The position numbers were made by a program, and so were the translations under genes. 64,000 nucleotides of DNA from Marinomonas rhodophyticola (lineage in GTDB: Bacteria > Pseudomonadota > Gammaproteobacteria > Pseudomonadales > Marinomonadaceae), in assembly GCF_026113935.1 (NCBI RefSeq), contig NZ_JAPEUL010000004.1, forward strand, positions 558,001 to 622,000. The letters run 5' to 3'. Below, piece after piece: positions 50,706 to 62,100 of this stretch (the first letter of the stretch is position 1; each line of letters opens with the position of its first letter). Below the pieces are notes generated by a model. That model had not been told where the DNA came from, did no database searches, and saw only the letters and a program-made list of their open reading frames with translations.

Positions 50706-51788
50706 ATGCAAAAAACATGTTCAACACTCACGCAACATAACCGTAGCGGCTGGCTATTTGCTCTGCCCGGCTTCGGTCTGATGATGCTATTTATCGTGGT
50801 GCCATTCGTGTTTGCCATTGTCTTTTCGATGACAAATCAACGCTTGATTTCACCCAATCCAACGCAGTTTGTAGGTTTAGAAAATTATCGACAACTATTG
50901 AGCGTCAATAGTTTAGTCCTGGCACCAGAGATGACGGATACCGGTGAAATAAAGCGCGACAATCAAGGCGATATTACCTACCCACGTATCCGTTCTTATA
51001 CCCGCAACAATCCAGATTATGCGCATTTACAAGGTATGAAAGAGTGGTTCTCTTGGCAATGGTCTGACCAAAAGGTCGTTGTTTTAGCCAGCGATCCGGT
51101 TTTTATGAAAGCCGTGGTGAATACCTTTCTTTTTGTCCTTGTTGTCGCGCCACTACAGGGCGCTCTAGCGTTGGCGTTAGCCTTGTTAATTAATCAGCGT
51201 TTAAAGGGGATTAATATTTATCGAGCGATTTATTTTATGCCGGTAGTGGTCTCGATTGTCGTGGTGTCAATTCTCTGGCGTTTTATTTATGACGGCCAAA
51301 ATGGTTTGCTGAACAACTTATTGCACACCTTGTCATTTGGGCATTTTGTGCCTGTGGACTGGCTGGGTAACCCAAATACAGCATTGGGTTCTATCATGGT
51401 GATGTCTATTTGGCAGGCGGTGGGCTTTCATATGGTGATTTGGCTTTCTGGTTTACAGACCATTTCGCCCACATTGTACGAGGCCGCCAAAATTGAAGGG
51501 GCTTCCGGCTGGCAAACCTTTCGTTACGTGACGTGGCCAGGTCTTAAGAACACCGCCATTTTAGTCTTGATCGTCATTACAATGCAGGCGTTTGCGTTGT
51601 TTGCCCAGATTGATGTTATGACCAACGGCGGCCCATTGGACAGCACTCAAACCATTGTTTTTCAAGCGGTTGAGCGAGGCTACGGCAAGCAGGATATTTC
51701 CGGCGGCTCGGCTATTTCAGTTGTGCTCTTTATCCTTGTGTTGAGTATCTCTCTGTTACAACGCTATTTCACTCGGGAGAAACATTAA
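50706..51788 (+). CDS. Sugar ABC transporter permease (MalF type)
   Basis: 360 residues from ATG 50706 (MQKTCSTLTQHNRSGWLFAL) behind AGGAAAGG; the frame is open further upstream without a site. Six core membrane helices, with a large periplasmic insertion after the first (about residues 50-140). Coupling loop: TLYEAAKIEGASGWQTFRYV then TWPGLK. The stop directly abuts the next permease. Confidence 0.93.
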   Translation: MQKTCSTLTQHNRSGWLFALPGFGLMMLFIVVPFVFAIVFSMTNQRLISPNPTQFVGLENYRQLLSVNSLVLAPEMTDTGEIKRDNQGDITYPRIRSYTRNNPDYAHLQGMKEWFSWQWSDQKVVVLASDPVFMKAVVNTFLFVLVVAPLQGALALALALLINQRLKGINIYRAIYFMPVVVSIVVVSILWRFIYDGQNGLLNNLLHTLSFGHFVPVDWLGNPNTALGSIMVMSIWQAVGFHMVIWLSGLQTISPTLYEAAKIEGASGWQTFRYVTWPGLKNTAILVLIVITMQAFALFAQIDVMTNGGPLDSTQTIVFQAVERGYGKQDISGGSAISVVLFILVLSISLLQRYFTREKH

Positions 51789-52668
51789 ATGGCTCATATT
51801 ACGATAGATAATCACCGACTTCGTCTTATTGTGCGTTATACCTTGTTGTCATTAATCGCACTCATTTTTATCTTTCCGCTGATTTTTATGCTGGTTTCTT
51901 CGTTTAAACCTGATCATCAGTTGCTGGCTGACACGGCTTCATTGCGAGCATTTTTGCCCGTTGGGGATATTAGTCTGAGCAATTACGACAAGGCGTTTGA
52001 ACGAGCTCCTATTTTTTTGTTTATGTTTAATTCTTTGCTCGTCACCGCTGTGACTGTGGTGCTGAGCTTGTTGTTGTGTTCAATGGCGGGATTCTCATTT
52101 GTTTATCTAAATTGGCGTGGTAAACAGCTGGCTTTTTCCATCATTGTGGCCACATTAATCGTGCCATTTGAAACCATTGCGATTCCCATGCTGCTCATGG
52201 TTTCTAAGCTGCCTTGGCTGGGTTTGGAGGGTCTGACTTGGGGATGGTTGAATACCTATAGAGTGCAAATTGTGCCCTTTATTGCAGATGGATTAACTAT
52301 TTTTCTGTTTACGCAATATTTCAAAGACTTGCCAAGAGAGTTGATTGAAGCGGCACGTGTGGAAGGTAGTAGCTGGTGGCAAGTGTATTGGCGCATTGTG
52401 ATGCCACTATCTGGCCCCGTGATTGCGACGGCTGCCATTTTGAAATTCTTGGTCATGTACAACCAGTACTTATGGCCGATTATGGTCACACAACAAGAAC
52501 AATACCGGCCAGTTTTGGTCGGCTTACAGTATTTTTTCCAGCTCAATACCGCGTGGGGAGAAGTGATGGCGTACTTAACACTGATCACTATGCCTGTCTT
52601 AGCGTTTTTATCTGGTATTGCAACGAGCTTTTATCGCTTCCATTGCCTCAACAGGCGTCAAGGGTTAA
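51789..52668 (+). pseudogene. Sugar ABC transporter permease (MalG type), frameshifted near 52616
   Basis: Six membrane helices with coupling loop ELIEAARVEGSSWWQVYWRI then VMPLSGP. Near the end one extra base in TCTGGTATTGCAA (about 52614-52617) moves the frame. Removing it gives SGLQRAFIASIASTGVKG and a stop at 52666-52668, the classic MalG C-terminus, for 292 residues. Uncorrected, the frame runs on without a stop into the next gene and creates a false permease-hydrolase fusion. Confidence 0.92.
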
Positions 52669-52685
52669 TTTTTAGGAGTTATATA

Positions 52686-53677
52686 ATGACAATCGCATTA
52701 AAAGATCAGTGGATTTGGGACAGTTGGTATTTTCGTGAAGGCGACACATGGCATGGTTATTTTTTGAAAGCCGATAAGGCGTTACTTGATCCTGAGCGAC
52801 GTCATTTAAACGTTAGCCAAGGGCATGCTACTTCTACAGACCTAGTTCATTGGCAGCATCATGGTACGTGTTTTGCGCCAGCGAAGTCCCCAGCTTGGGA
52901 CGATTCTACCACTTGGACGGGCAGTGTCGTGTGTGATGAATCAGGCTTATATCATTTGTTCTATACCGGAACCTGCTTAGCAGAAAATAGCCTTTATCAA
53001 CGCGTAGGCCATGCCACCAGTACGGATTTACATCATTGGCAACGTGTCGGCGATGGCTTGTGTTTAGATTTGGTGGGAGAAAATGCCGCTCATTACGAAC
53101 ATCAACATCAAAAAGGTTTTTGGCACGATCGAGCCATGCGCGATCCTTGGGTGATGAAAGACCCAAAAGGGGAGGGTTGGTTGATGTTTTTACCGCCAGA
53201 GCGCCGGGCATTGATGAAGCCAACGCCGGTGGCGCGATTGGTTTTGCTACCTCCGATAATTTATATGACTGGGAGTTACAGCCTCCTGTATTTGTTGGGT
53301 GCTTTGGTCAATTAGAAGTGCCGCAAGTGTTTGCTATTGGTGAACGCTGGTACTGTTTGTTTTGTACGTCTGGCCAACACTGGAGTGAGGCGTATACGGC
53401 GAGTCAAGCGGGTAAATTAGTGACGGGCAATCATTACCTGATCGCTGATCATCCGCGAGGACCTTGGCAAGTTGCTCCTGGGGCTTTTTTTGACGGCGAG
53501 AATCCTTGTCACCGCTATGCCGCGAGAATATTAGAAACCGAAAAGGGCCACTGTATCCTGGGTTTTCATGATCAAGACAAGCAAGGTTTTGTTGGCGAAA
53601 TTCTCGATCCAGTTGCAATAGAGGTGGACGCAGCGGGTCTATTAAACGTCACAGAGAACAAAAAGGATAACGACTAA
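52686..53677 (+). pseudogene. Clan GH-J glycosidase-like enzyme (GH32/GH68-related, five-bladed propeller), frameshifted near 53189
   Basis: ATG 52686 follows AGGAG. About 330 residues once one T is restored to the T-run at 53187-53191 (WLMFFTARAPG). No signal peptide, so cytoplasmic. The three acidic residues of the beta-fructosidase fold can be placed: nucleophile Asp in WIWDSWYFREGD, transition-state Asp in AMRDPWVMKDP, acid/base Glu in GQLEVPQVF. The repeated GHATSTDLVHW / GHATSTDLHHW mark propeller blades. Hydrolysis of sucrose, fructo-oligosaccharide or another furanosyl sugar is likely; the motifs are divergent from classic GH32 (WDSW for WxNDPNG), so substrate is open. The stop overlaps the ATPase start (TAATG). 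Confidence 0.8.
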
Positions 53678-54759
53678 TGGCGGACGTCACATTACATAAG
53701 CTGGTAAAGCGCTACGATAAAACCGATATTATTAAAGGCGTGGACATAGACATCAAAGATGGTGAGTTTACGGTATTTGTGGGCCTCATCTGGCTGTGGA
53801 AAATCCACCTTGCTACGCATGATTGCGGGGCTTGAAGACATCACAGACGGCACCCTATCGATTGATGGTAAGGTAGTGAATCACCTACAGCCCAAAGACC
53901 GCAGTATTGCCATGGTTTTTCAATCCTATGCTATCTTCCCTCATATGACAGTGAGGGAAAATATGGCCTTTGGCCTGACGATTGCTGGCATTTCAAAGCA
54001 AGAAAAAGACCAACAGGTCAATGAAGCCGCTAAAGTTTTGCAAATGGAGCATCTATTAGAACGTCGACCCAGCCAGCTTTCAGGCGGTCAACGTCAGCGT
54101 GTGGCTATTGGGCGTGCCATTGTGCGTAATCCCAAGGTATTTTTATTCGACGAGACCCCTTTCCAATTTAGATGCCGCATTGCGTATGGACATGCGTATG
54201 GAAATTGCCAAATTACACAAAAAACTTGGTGCGACCATGATCTATGTGACGCACGATCAAGTGGAAGCCATGACATTAGCGGACAAGATAGTTGTATTAA
54301 AAGGTGGAGAAGTACAACAAATTGGCAGCCCGATGGAATTGTTTCATCACCCTGCAAATCGCTTTGTGGCAGGGTTCCTCGGTTCACCATCGATGAACTT
54401 TGTTGAGGCTGAGGTACTGGCGATCGATGCTCAAACCATTACCCTTGGTTCCTCGGTGTTGGACCCTGTTGTGCTGCCAAAACCAGAGACTCGCGTTACA
54501 GTTTGGTCAAACTGTCGAGCTGGGTATTCGTCCACAGTACCTACAGCCGCAGCATGGCGATGTGAAAGGCTCTTTGCACGGACAAGTGTCATTAACAGAG
54601 CGCCTTGGCACTGAAACGATTTTAGACGTTAGTCTTACAGATGGTAAAAAAGTCATTGCCGCGATTGGTCAGGATCAGCTATTTCAGATAGGTGAAAACA
54701 TCCGTCTGCATTTTGATCCAGAACGAGCGCATGTTTTTGTAAAGAGTGCAGACGCTTAA
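53677..54759 (+). pseudogene. Sugar ABC transporter ATP-binding protein (MalK type), three frameshifts
   Basis: ATG 53677 (MADVTLHKLVKRYDKTDIIK). Three single-base insertions break it: T at 53786 inside Walker A ([14 protein letters not shown] restored), A at 54155 inside Walker B ([20 protein letters not shown] restored) and A at 54489 in the regulatory domain ([20 protein letters not shown] restored). With all three removed the protein has 359 residues, normal. Signature [17 protein letters not shown] and H-loop [16 protein letters not shown] are intact. Last gene of the LacI-controlled operon. Confidence 0.93.
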
Positions 54760-54824
54760 GCCTTCCCTTAAGAGGCAGAAAATATGTCATTTTATGGCGC
54801 TGGGTGAAGCGCTTTAGTTGCCCA

Positions 54825-54861
54825 AATGCTCCGGTTATTGTTAATAATCGGAGCATTTTTT
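54825..54861 (+). terminator. Terminator after the ATPase gene
   Basis: AATGCTCCG pairs with CGGAGCATT, extended inside by TTATT/AATAA, and is followed by a T-run. It faces the convergent LysE gene. Confidence 0.9.
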
Positions 54862-54901
54862 AATCATTCGAGTTTGGTGTCAAAGATATTTCATTTTAGA
54901 A

Positions 54902-55569
54902 TCAGCTTATTAATAACCTTAATCCGAGAGACGTCATTAATAGGCCCGTCACTCGTTCAACCCATATTTTAAAGATGAATACTTTTTGTTGAATTCTCGC
55001 GGATGTTAGCAAACAAGCCACTAAAGCAAACCAGACGAAATGCGCTAAAGCAATATAAGCACCATAGCCAAGCTCCATCAGTAAAGAGGTGTCTGCTGAA
55101 ATGACTTGGCTAAATAAAGACACAATAAACAACATGGTTTTTGGATTGAGTGCGTTACAGGCGAAACCAGACCAAAAAGCTGAACTGTTTTTTGCCAATG
55201 TATTTTTTGGTGTTTGTTCATTTTTCAATGGCGTAGATGGTTGCTTATGTTTCAATGTAAAGATGATTGTTTTGATGTCTGGCCATAAAGCTGAAATACC
55301 CAACCAAATAAGATACATGGCGCCAAGAACTCGTAAGGTATTCAGAACCCAGATATTGTTTGCAAAGACGACCCCCAGTCCCAAGAGTGTATAAGCCAAG
55401 TGTACGCTGATGGCGGTGCTAATTCCGAACGCACACAAGATGCCTTCTCGTCGTCCTTTTAACAACGAGATCTTCGACACCATGGCAAAATCTGGTCCTC
55501 GTGACTCATTACCGCTAGTAATGTGATAACAGCAACGGAATACAATTCAAATTGATCTATATTTAACAT
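54902..55569 (-). pseudogene. LysE/RhtB-family amino-acid exporter, frameshifted near 55501
   Basis: Start ATG 55569 (MLNIDQFELYSVAVITLLAV). After AVMS the family motif should read PGPDFAMVSK; the sequence has five bases (cacga) where three are expected, so the frame shifts, and the rest (FAMVSKISLLKGRREGILCA) follows in another frame. Six membrane helices, with the later motif FACNALNPKTMLFIVSLFSQ. About 221 residues when repaired. It diverges from a LysR gene, the common exporter-regulator pairing. Confidence 0.85.
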
Positions 55570-55638
55570 GGTAAAATACTCTTATCTGTGAATAATGAGA
55601 GTATGAATTGCTATGAAAGCAAATAAAATCGATAATTA

Positions 55639-56543
55639 ATGGTGGATATTGTGAGTAATAATCACATAAAAAGACGCCTACCGCCTTTGGGCGCTTTAAC
55701 AGCTTTCGAAGCAGCGGCACGCCATCAAAGCTTTTCTCGCGCAGCGCAAGAACTTCATCTAACTCATGGTGCGATCAGTCGGGCCGTAGCCCAAATTGAA
55801 GAGCGTATCGGGGTAGATTTATTTGTACGTCGTAATCGTCGAGTTTACCTCACGACAGCAGGGCAACGATTGTTAAAGACGACATCTGAAGCCCTAGATG
55901 CGTTAAGTCTCACTGTCGAGGAGATTCATCGTCACGATAGTGCTTCGCCATTTCTTACCGTGTCTTGTGAACCAAGCTTAGCGATGCGTTGGTTAATGCC
56001 ACGATTAGGTGAGTTTCGAGAACGGTGTCCGGAATTGAATATCGATCTTAGAATGGCAGGTGGCCCGATTGATTTGCTGTCGGAAAATTGTGACATCGCC
56101 ATTCGACGTATGGATTTTGGTATCAAAGAAAATTATCAAATAACAACGCTTTGTTCTGAATGGGCAGGTCCTGTTTGTACTAAAGTCTATTGGGACAAGC
56201 ATATTCACCAAGATGTAAGCGAAGCCAATTGGCTACATAGCCGGACTCGGCCCAATGCATGGGATGATTGGAAAGTCTCACAAGGCATCGAAAAGTTGAC
56301 GCCAAAAAGTGAACAGCACTTTGATCATTTTTTTACACCTTACAGGCAGCTCAAGACCAACTTGGCATTGCCATTGGTTCTATTCCTTTGGTTGCTGATG
56401 ACCTAAAAATACAACGCCTTATTGCACCACTAGGCATGCAGCCCACGGGACATGATTATGTTTTATTAACATTGGCAGACCCAAAGTCAGACGCAAGAAT
56501 CGCTGTATTTTCGACTTGGTTGATGGAACAATTTAACGCTTAA
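55639..56543 (+). pseudogene. LysR-family regulator (GcvA-like), frameshifted near 56331
   Basis: DNA-binding N-domain: RRLPPLGALTAFEAAARHQS then FSRAAQELHLTHGAISRAVA, the GcvA-type text. Effector domain: SPFLTVSCEPSLAMRWLMPR, CDIAIRRMD. One T is missing from the T-run at 56328-56334; with it the C-terminus reads TLQAAQDQLGIAIGSIPLVA to a stop at 56541-56543, giving 301 residues. GTG 55651 behind GGTGG may be the true start. Divergent from the exporter gene and probably its regulator. Confidence 0.9.
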
Positions 56544-56615
56544 GTTGAAAGGATATCTTGCTAGATAGCCTAAACAATTTCATATGGATGGTTGTATTTT
56601 ATAGGAGCCTATGAC

Positions 56616-57029
56616 ATGCACAAGATTTTTGTCTTTGGGACGTTGAAAGAAGGTTTTCCTAACTTTGAAACCAATAAAGGCGTTCGTTATCGGGGAGATT
56701 TTAAAACCAAAGAACGCTATCCGTTATACCTTGTTGGTGAACGTTTTTCGCCGTGGTTGGTTTTGATCGCAGGGGAAGGGCATTGTGTGAGAGGACAGGT
56801 ATTTGATGTGTCAGATGACGTCTTAGTGGAAATGGATACGTTGGAAAGAATCACGGCGTCAGATGGTTATCGCAAGGTGAGAATGTCTGTTATTTGCCTA
56901 GAAACTGGCGATGAGATACCTGTCCTAGCCTATGGTAAACCACCAGAAATGCTAGAAGGTGTGCAGGTCATGCAGGAGCTAGCTGGCGAGTATGGCCTTG
57001 AGCATGCTGCGTTGTATCGTAGTCGATAA
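56616..57029 (+). CDS. Gamma-glutamylcyclotransferase-like (AIG2-like) protein
   Basis: 137 residues from ATG 56616 (MHKIFVFGTLKEGFPNFETN) behind TAGGAG. FGTLKEG corresponds to the substrate-binding YGSLxxG motif of the cyclotransferase fold, and the family Glu lies in DVLVEMDTLERI. Such enzymes release 5-oxoproline from gamma-glutamyl amines or peptides; the actual substrate is unknown. Single gene. Confidence 0.82.
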   Translation: MHKIFVFGTLKEGFPNFETNKGVRYRGDFKTKERYPLYLVGERFSPWLVLIAGEGHCVRGQVFDVSDDVLVEMDTLERITASDGYRKVRMSVICLETGDEIPVLAYGKPPEMLEGVQVMQELAGEYGLEHAALYRSR

Positions 57030-57043
57030 AGAAAAAGCGTATT

Positions 57044-57241
57044 TTACTGCCACTCTATCGAGCTGTCTGATGGTAGAAATAGTTTAGTAATCTGACTTGG
57101 TATTACGTGCTTAGTATCTAAGTTTTCTTCGCGCTGTAGGCGGGAAATGATATTCCCCACTTCAATGATGTCGGCAATGGGCATTTTGGTGATTTTCTTA
57201 AAATCTTTTTTGAACTGTGTTGAATATACAAGCTGATACAT
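57044..57241 (-). pseudogene. Truncated YafQ/RelE-type toxin
   Basis: 65 residues. The N-terminal MYQLVYSTQFKKDFKKITKM and LQREENLDTKHV match the start of YafQ-family mRNA interferases. The usual C-terminal half with the catalytic His and the DLLLIY strand is missing and replaced by an unrelated tail (IPSQITKLFLPSDSSIEWQ), so it is very probably inactive. A decayed frame, possibly its antitoxin, lies upstream. Confidence 0.6.
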
Positions 57242-57247
57242 TGTCGG

Positions 57248-57331
57248 CTACCTTGCCTCTGTTAATTCCTCAAACATGCTGCTGACGGACTCGTCAAATG
57301 GGGGCTTTGGCTTTCCATAAGAATGAGCCAT
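57248..57331 (-). pseudogene. Fragment of a decayed gene upstream of the toxin (candidate antitoxin)
   Basis: A 27-codon frame (MAHSYGKPKPPFDESVSSMF then EELTEAR) ends 6 bases before the toxin ATG. Its ATG overlaps the stop of another short frame ending GHDGFGYGHELGEFMI. Up to about 57478 further pieces of plausible coding sequence lie in different frames, including GMTALDMAM, so at least two indels are needed to join them. I cannot name the family. Spacing fits antitoxin-toxin order. Confidence 0.35.
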
Positions 57332-57515
57332 TAAATCATAAACTCACCTAGTTCATGGCCATATCCAAAGCCGTCATGCCCGCTGTCGTAATTTGTCATT
57401 CGCTGGACGCTTCCAAGCATTAGATAAAAAATCATTGTCTTTATCATCAGTCGTAACAGGTGGTTAATGCGCTTTCATTCATCACATTTTTTTGTCCACA
57501 TAAGGAGCTGATCTG

Positions 57516-58770
57516 ATGCAGCATTATTCAGGCTTTGGGTTGTTAAAGCACAGTTTTAGCCATCATGAAAACTGGCAGCGGGTGTGGCGTAATCCGACCC
57601 CGAAAAAGAAATACGATGTGATCATTGTAGGCGGTGGCGGCCATGGTTTGGCGACAGCGTATTATTTGGCGAAAGAGTTTGGTGTCACCAATGTTGCGGT
57701 GATTGAAAAGGGCTTTTTGGGTGGTGGTAATACGGCACGCAATACCACGATTGTACGTTCTAATTATTTGTGGGATGAAGCGGCTCACCTCTATGAACAT
57801 GCCATGAAATTATGGGAAGGTCTGTCTCAGGATTTGAACTACAACGTGATGTTTTCTCAACGTGGCTGCTTGAATCTAGGTCATACCTTGCAAGACATGC
57901 GCGATATTCAACGTCGCGTCAACGCCAACCGTTTAAATGGCATTGATGGTGAAGTGTTAGATACGCAGCAAGTCAAAGAAATTGTCCCTGTGCTGGATTG
58001 TTCTGATCGCGCACGTTATCCCGTGTTGGGTGCTTCTTGGCAACCGCGTGCGGGTGTCGCTCGTCACGATGCCGTGGCATGGGGTTTTGCTCGTGGCGCG
58101 GATGCCCATGGCGTGGATTTGATCCAGCAAACCGAAGTGGAAGATCTCATTATCGAAGATGGCACCGTTGTTGGTGTGCGTACGGCCCGTTATGGCGAAA
58201 TCCGAGCTGACCGAGTGGGTTGTGTCGTCGCAGGAAATTCCAGCGTCTTGGCAAAAATGGCGGGTTTTGAATTGCCGCTAGAATCTCATCCTTTACAAGC
58301 TTTGGTGTCAGAATCCCATCAAGCCGATTCTCGATACAGTGGTCATGTCGAACCAAGTACATGGTTACGCGTCGCAATCAGACAAAGGCGATTTGGTGAT
58401 CGGGGCTGGGATCGACAGTTACAACGGCTATGGTCAGCGAGGTTCTTATTCCACTATTGAGCACACCATTCAAGCGATTGTCGAAATGTTTCCGGTTTTC
58501 AGTCGTGTGCGCATGAACCGCCAATGGGGCGGTATCGTCGACACTTGTCCAGATGCCTGTCCGATTATCAGCGAGACTCCGGTGAAGAACTTGTTTTTCA
58601 ACTGTGGTTGGGGAACGGGCGGGTTTAAAGCGACGCCAGGCTCAGGTCATGTGTTTGCTGCGTCTTTGGCGAAAGGCGAAATGCACCCATTGGCGAAACC
58701 TTTTTCCATGTTCCGTTTCCATAACGGCGCGCTGGTGGATGAACACGGCGCGGCTGGCGTAGCACATTAA
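57516..58770 (+). pseudogene. soxB: Sarcosine oxidase beta subunit SoxB, frameshifted at 58314 (probable sequence error)
   Basis: Flavin subunit of heterotetrameric sarcosine oxidase, which demethylates sarcosine to glycine and passes the one-carbon unit to tetrahydrofolate. ATG 57516 follows AAGGAG. N-terminus [23 protein letters not shown] motif [36 protein letters not shown]. An extra T in GAATCCC at 58314 interrupts [20 protein letters not shown]; removing it gives 417 residues, normal. C-terminus [18 protein letters not shown]. First gene of soxBDAG. Confidence 0.95.
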
Positions 58771-58802
58771 GCGGGCGAAGACCGAATTAGGAGAGAAATA
58801 CC

Positions 58803-59096
58803 ATGTTTCATATTTATTGCCCGCATTGTTGTGAATACCGCGAGGAAGAAGAATTTCATGTGGCAGGTCAGGCGCATATTGCACGACCATTAGATCCCGA
58901 TGCCTGCACAGACAAAGAATGGGGTGAGTTTATGTATTTTCGTGCGAATCCACGTGGCATACATCATGAACTGTGGGTGCATGGGGCGGGTTGTCGTAAA
59001 TACTTTAACGTCACACGTGACACCCAAACTTACGAAATCAAAGAAGTCTACAAGGTGGGCGAAAAGCCCTCTGTTGTAGCCGACGACGTGAAATAG
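58803..59096 (+). CDS. soxD: Sarcosine oxidase delta subunit SoxD
   Basis: 97 residues. The N-terminal zinc site is visible in FHIYCPHCCEYREEEEFHVA, and GRKYFNVTRD-type text occurs as GCRKYFNVTRDTQTYEI. Small structural subunit holding the Zn ion in the heterotetramer. It lies 32 bases after soxB and 12 before soxA. Confidence 0.94.
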   Translation: MFHIYCPHCCEYREEEEFHVAGQAHIARPLDPDACTDKEWGEFMYFRANPRGIHHELWVHGAGCRKYFNVTRDTQTYEIKEVYKVGEKPSVVADDVK

Positions 59097-59108
59097 AGGC
59101 GCGATATT

Positions 59109-62100
59109 ATGACACAAGATTTGAGCAAGCAGTCTAATCGTCTTCAAGAAGGTGGACGAATCGATCGCGCTAAACCGCTGACTTTTACTTACAATGGCAA
59201 ACAATACAAAGGCTTCGAAGGCGATACCTTGGCCTCAGCTTTGTTGGCAAATGGCGTTGATATTGTGGGTCGCAGTTTTAAATACAGTCGTCCGCGCGGT
59301 ATTGTCGCTGCGGGCGCGGAAGAACCAAACGCCATCATGCAAATTGGCTCGACCGAAGCCACGCAAATTCCAAACGTGCGCGCCACCCAGCAGTCGCTGT
59401 ATGCGGGATTAGTGGCGAGCAGTACCAATGGTTGGCCCAACGTCGATATGGATTTGATGGGCTTGGTGGGGAAAGTCGGTGGGAAAATGATGCCACCAGG
59501 GTTTTATTACAAAACCTTTATGTACCCAAAATCCATGTGGGAAACCTACGAATCCTATATTCGTAAAGCCGCAGGTCTTGGTCGTGCGCCAAAGGAAAAT
59601 GATCCAGACATTTACGACAAGATGAACCAACATTGTGACCTGCTCATCGTTGGCGCAGGCCCAGCCGGCTTGGCGGCGGCGTTAAGTGCCGCACGAGCCG
59701 GTGCTCGCGTGATTATTGCCGATGAGCAAAGTGAATTTGGTGGCAGTTTATTAAGCAGCAAAGAAACGCTGGACGATAAACCCGCCACCGAATGGATCGC
59801 AGAAGTCGTGCAAGAATTGTCTGGCTGCGCGGATGTTTTGATGCTGCCAAACTCTCAGGTAAACGGCTATCACGATCATAACTTTTTAACTATTCAACAG
59901 CATTGTACCGATCAATTTGCCGATCGTGCGCCCAATGGTCAAATCGCTCAGCGCTTGCATCGTGTGCGTGCCAAATGGGTGATCTTGGCAACGGGCGCTC
60001 ATGAACGGCCTTTGGTGTATGGCAACAACGATATACCTGGTTGCATGGTGGCGAATGCGGTATCGACTTATATCAACCGTTATGGTGTGGTGCCGGGCAA
60101 GGATTTGGTCTTAATGACTTCCAATGACAATGCTTATCGCGCCGCACTAGATTGGCACGACGCAGGCCGTCGCGTCGTCGCCATTGTGGACTCGCGTAAG
60201 AACCCAAAAGGGACCTTTGTTGAAGCGGCGCGGGAACGTGGCATCAGTATTTTGGTGGGGTCTGGCGTCATTGAAGCGCACGGCAATAAGCGAGTGACAG
60301 GCGTTTCTATTGCACCGCTTAACGAAGCCGGCGATGCCGTGGTGGGGCCTATCGTCAAAATGGCCGCAGACACAGTGGCCACCTCCGGCGGTTGGAGTCC
60401 GGTGATTCACTTGTCTTGTCATACGGGCGCTCGTCCGGTTTGGAACGACGATATTCTCGGTTTTACACCAGGTAAGACCTATCAAAAACAGCTTACTGCT
60501 GGTGCAATTAATGGCGCCTTTTCAACCGCTGCCGCACTGTCCGAGGGGTTCAGCGCCGCATCAGACGCCTTGTCTCACTTGGGCTTGGCTAAACCTGAGC
60601 GAGTATTGCCTGAAGCCGAACAAATTCAAGAGAGCAAAGCCATGGCTTTGTTCCACCTTCCTCATACCAAACCGACATCAAAAGCGCCTAAGCAGTTTGT
60701 CGATTATCAAAACGACGTGACGGCTGCGGGTATTGAATTAGCGTGTCGTGAAGGTTTTGAATCCATTGAGCATGTGAAACGCTATACCGCCATGGGTTTT
60801 GGTACGGACCAAGGTAAGTTGGGCAATATTAACGGCATGGCAATTGCCGCGAAAATGCTTAAGCAAACCATCCCTCAAACCGGCACAACCATTTTCCGTC
60901 CTAACTACACGCCGGTGACATTTGGTGCGATTGCTGGACGGGATTGCGGAGAATTGTTTGATCCAAAGCGCTACACAGCCATGCACGCTTGGCATGTGGA
61001 ACGCGGAGCGAAATTTGAAGACGTAGGTCAATGGAAACGTGCTTGGTATTACCCGCAAGGCAATGAAACCATGCAAGAGGCCTTGAATCGTGAGTGTTTG
61101 GCAACGCGTGAATCGGTCGGCATATTAGACGCCTCTACCTTGGGCAAAATTGATATTCAAGGCAAAGACGCACGGGAGTTCTTAGGGCGCGTTTACACCA
61201 ACGCTTGGGCGAAATTACCCGTCGGTAAATGCCGTTATGGTTTGATGTGTGGTGAAGACGGCATGGTCTTCGACGATGGCGTCACCTCTTGTTTAGCGGA
61301 AAATCATTTCTTGATGACCACAACGACGGGCGGTGCCGCCCGTGTGTTGTCTTGGTTAGAGATTTACCATCAAACCGAATGGCCAGAATTGGAAGTCTAC
61401 TTCACCAGTGTGACGGATCATTGGTCAACCATGACGATCTCTGGGCCAAATAGCCGTAAATTGTTGGAAAAATTAACCGACTACGATGTATCCAAAGACA
61501 ACATGGCCTTTATGGATTGGAAACCCATGACGGTCGCGGGCGTGCCAGCACGAGTATTCCGCATTTCTTTCACGGGCGAGTTGTCGTTCGAAATCAACGT
61601 TCAAGCCAACTATGGCATGCACGTTTGGAAAGCCTTATTTGAGGCGGGCAAAGAGTTCAATTTAACGCCTTACGGCACCGAAACCATGCATATTTTGCGG
61701 GCGGAAAAAGGCTTTATTATTGCAGGTCAAGACACCGATGGTTCTGTGCATCCGTTTGACTTAGGCATGTCGTGGGCTGTGTCGATGCAGAAACCCTTTA
61801 GCTTTATCGGTAAGCGCGGAATGCAGCGTGAAGACTGCGTTCGTGAGAATCGTAAGCAGCTGGTGGGTTTGAAAACCCTAGACCCAAATGTGGTATTGCC
61901 AGAAGGCGCGCAAGGCGTATTCGATCCGAAAGCGCCGATTCCTATGCCAATGGTCGGTCATGTGACGTCTAGTTACTGGAGCGCGAACTTAAATCGTTCC
62001 GTTGCCATGGGCTTTGTCAAAGGCGGCTTAGATAAAATGGGGCAAAAAGTCTTTTACCCATTGGCGGATGGTCGAGTGATCGAAGCGGAAATTTGTAGCC

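Noticed and set aside
51789..53315. One 508-residue frame joining an ABC permease to a glycosidase
   Set aside because: Removing one base near 52616 gives a normal permease end (STGVKG, stop at 52666) and a separate gene start with its own AGGAG at 52686; the fusion is a frameshift artefact.
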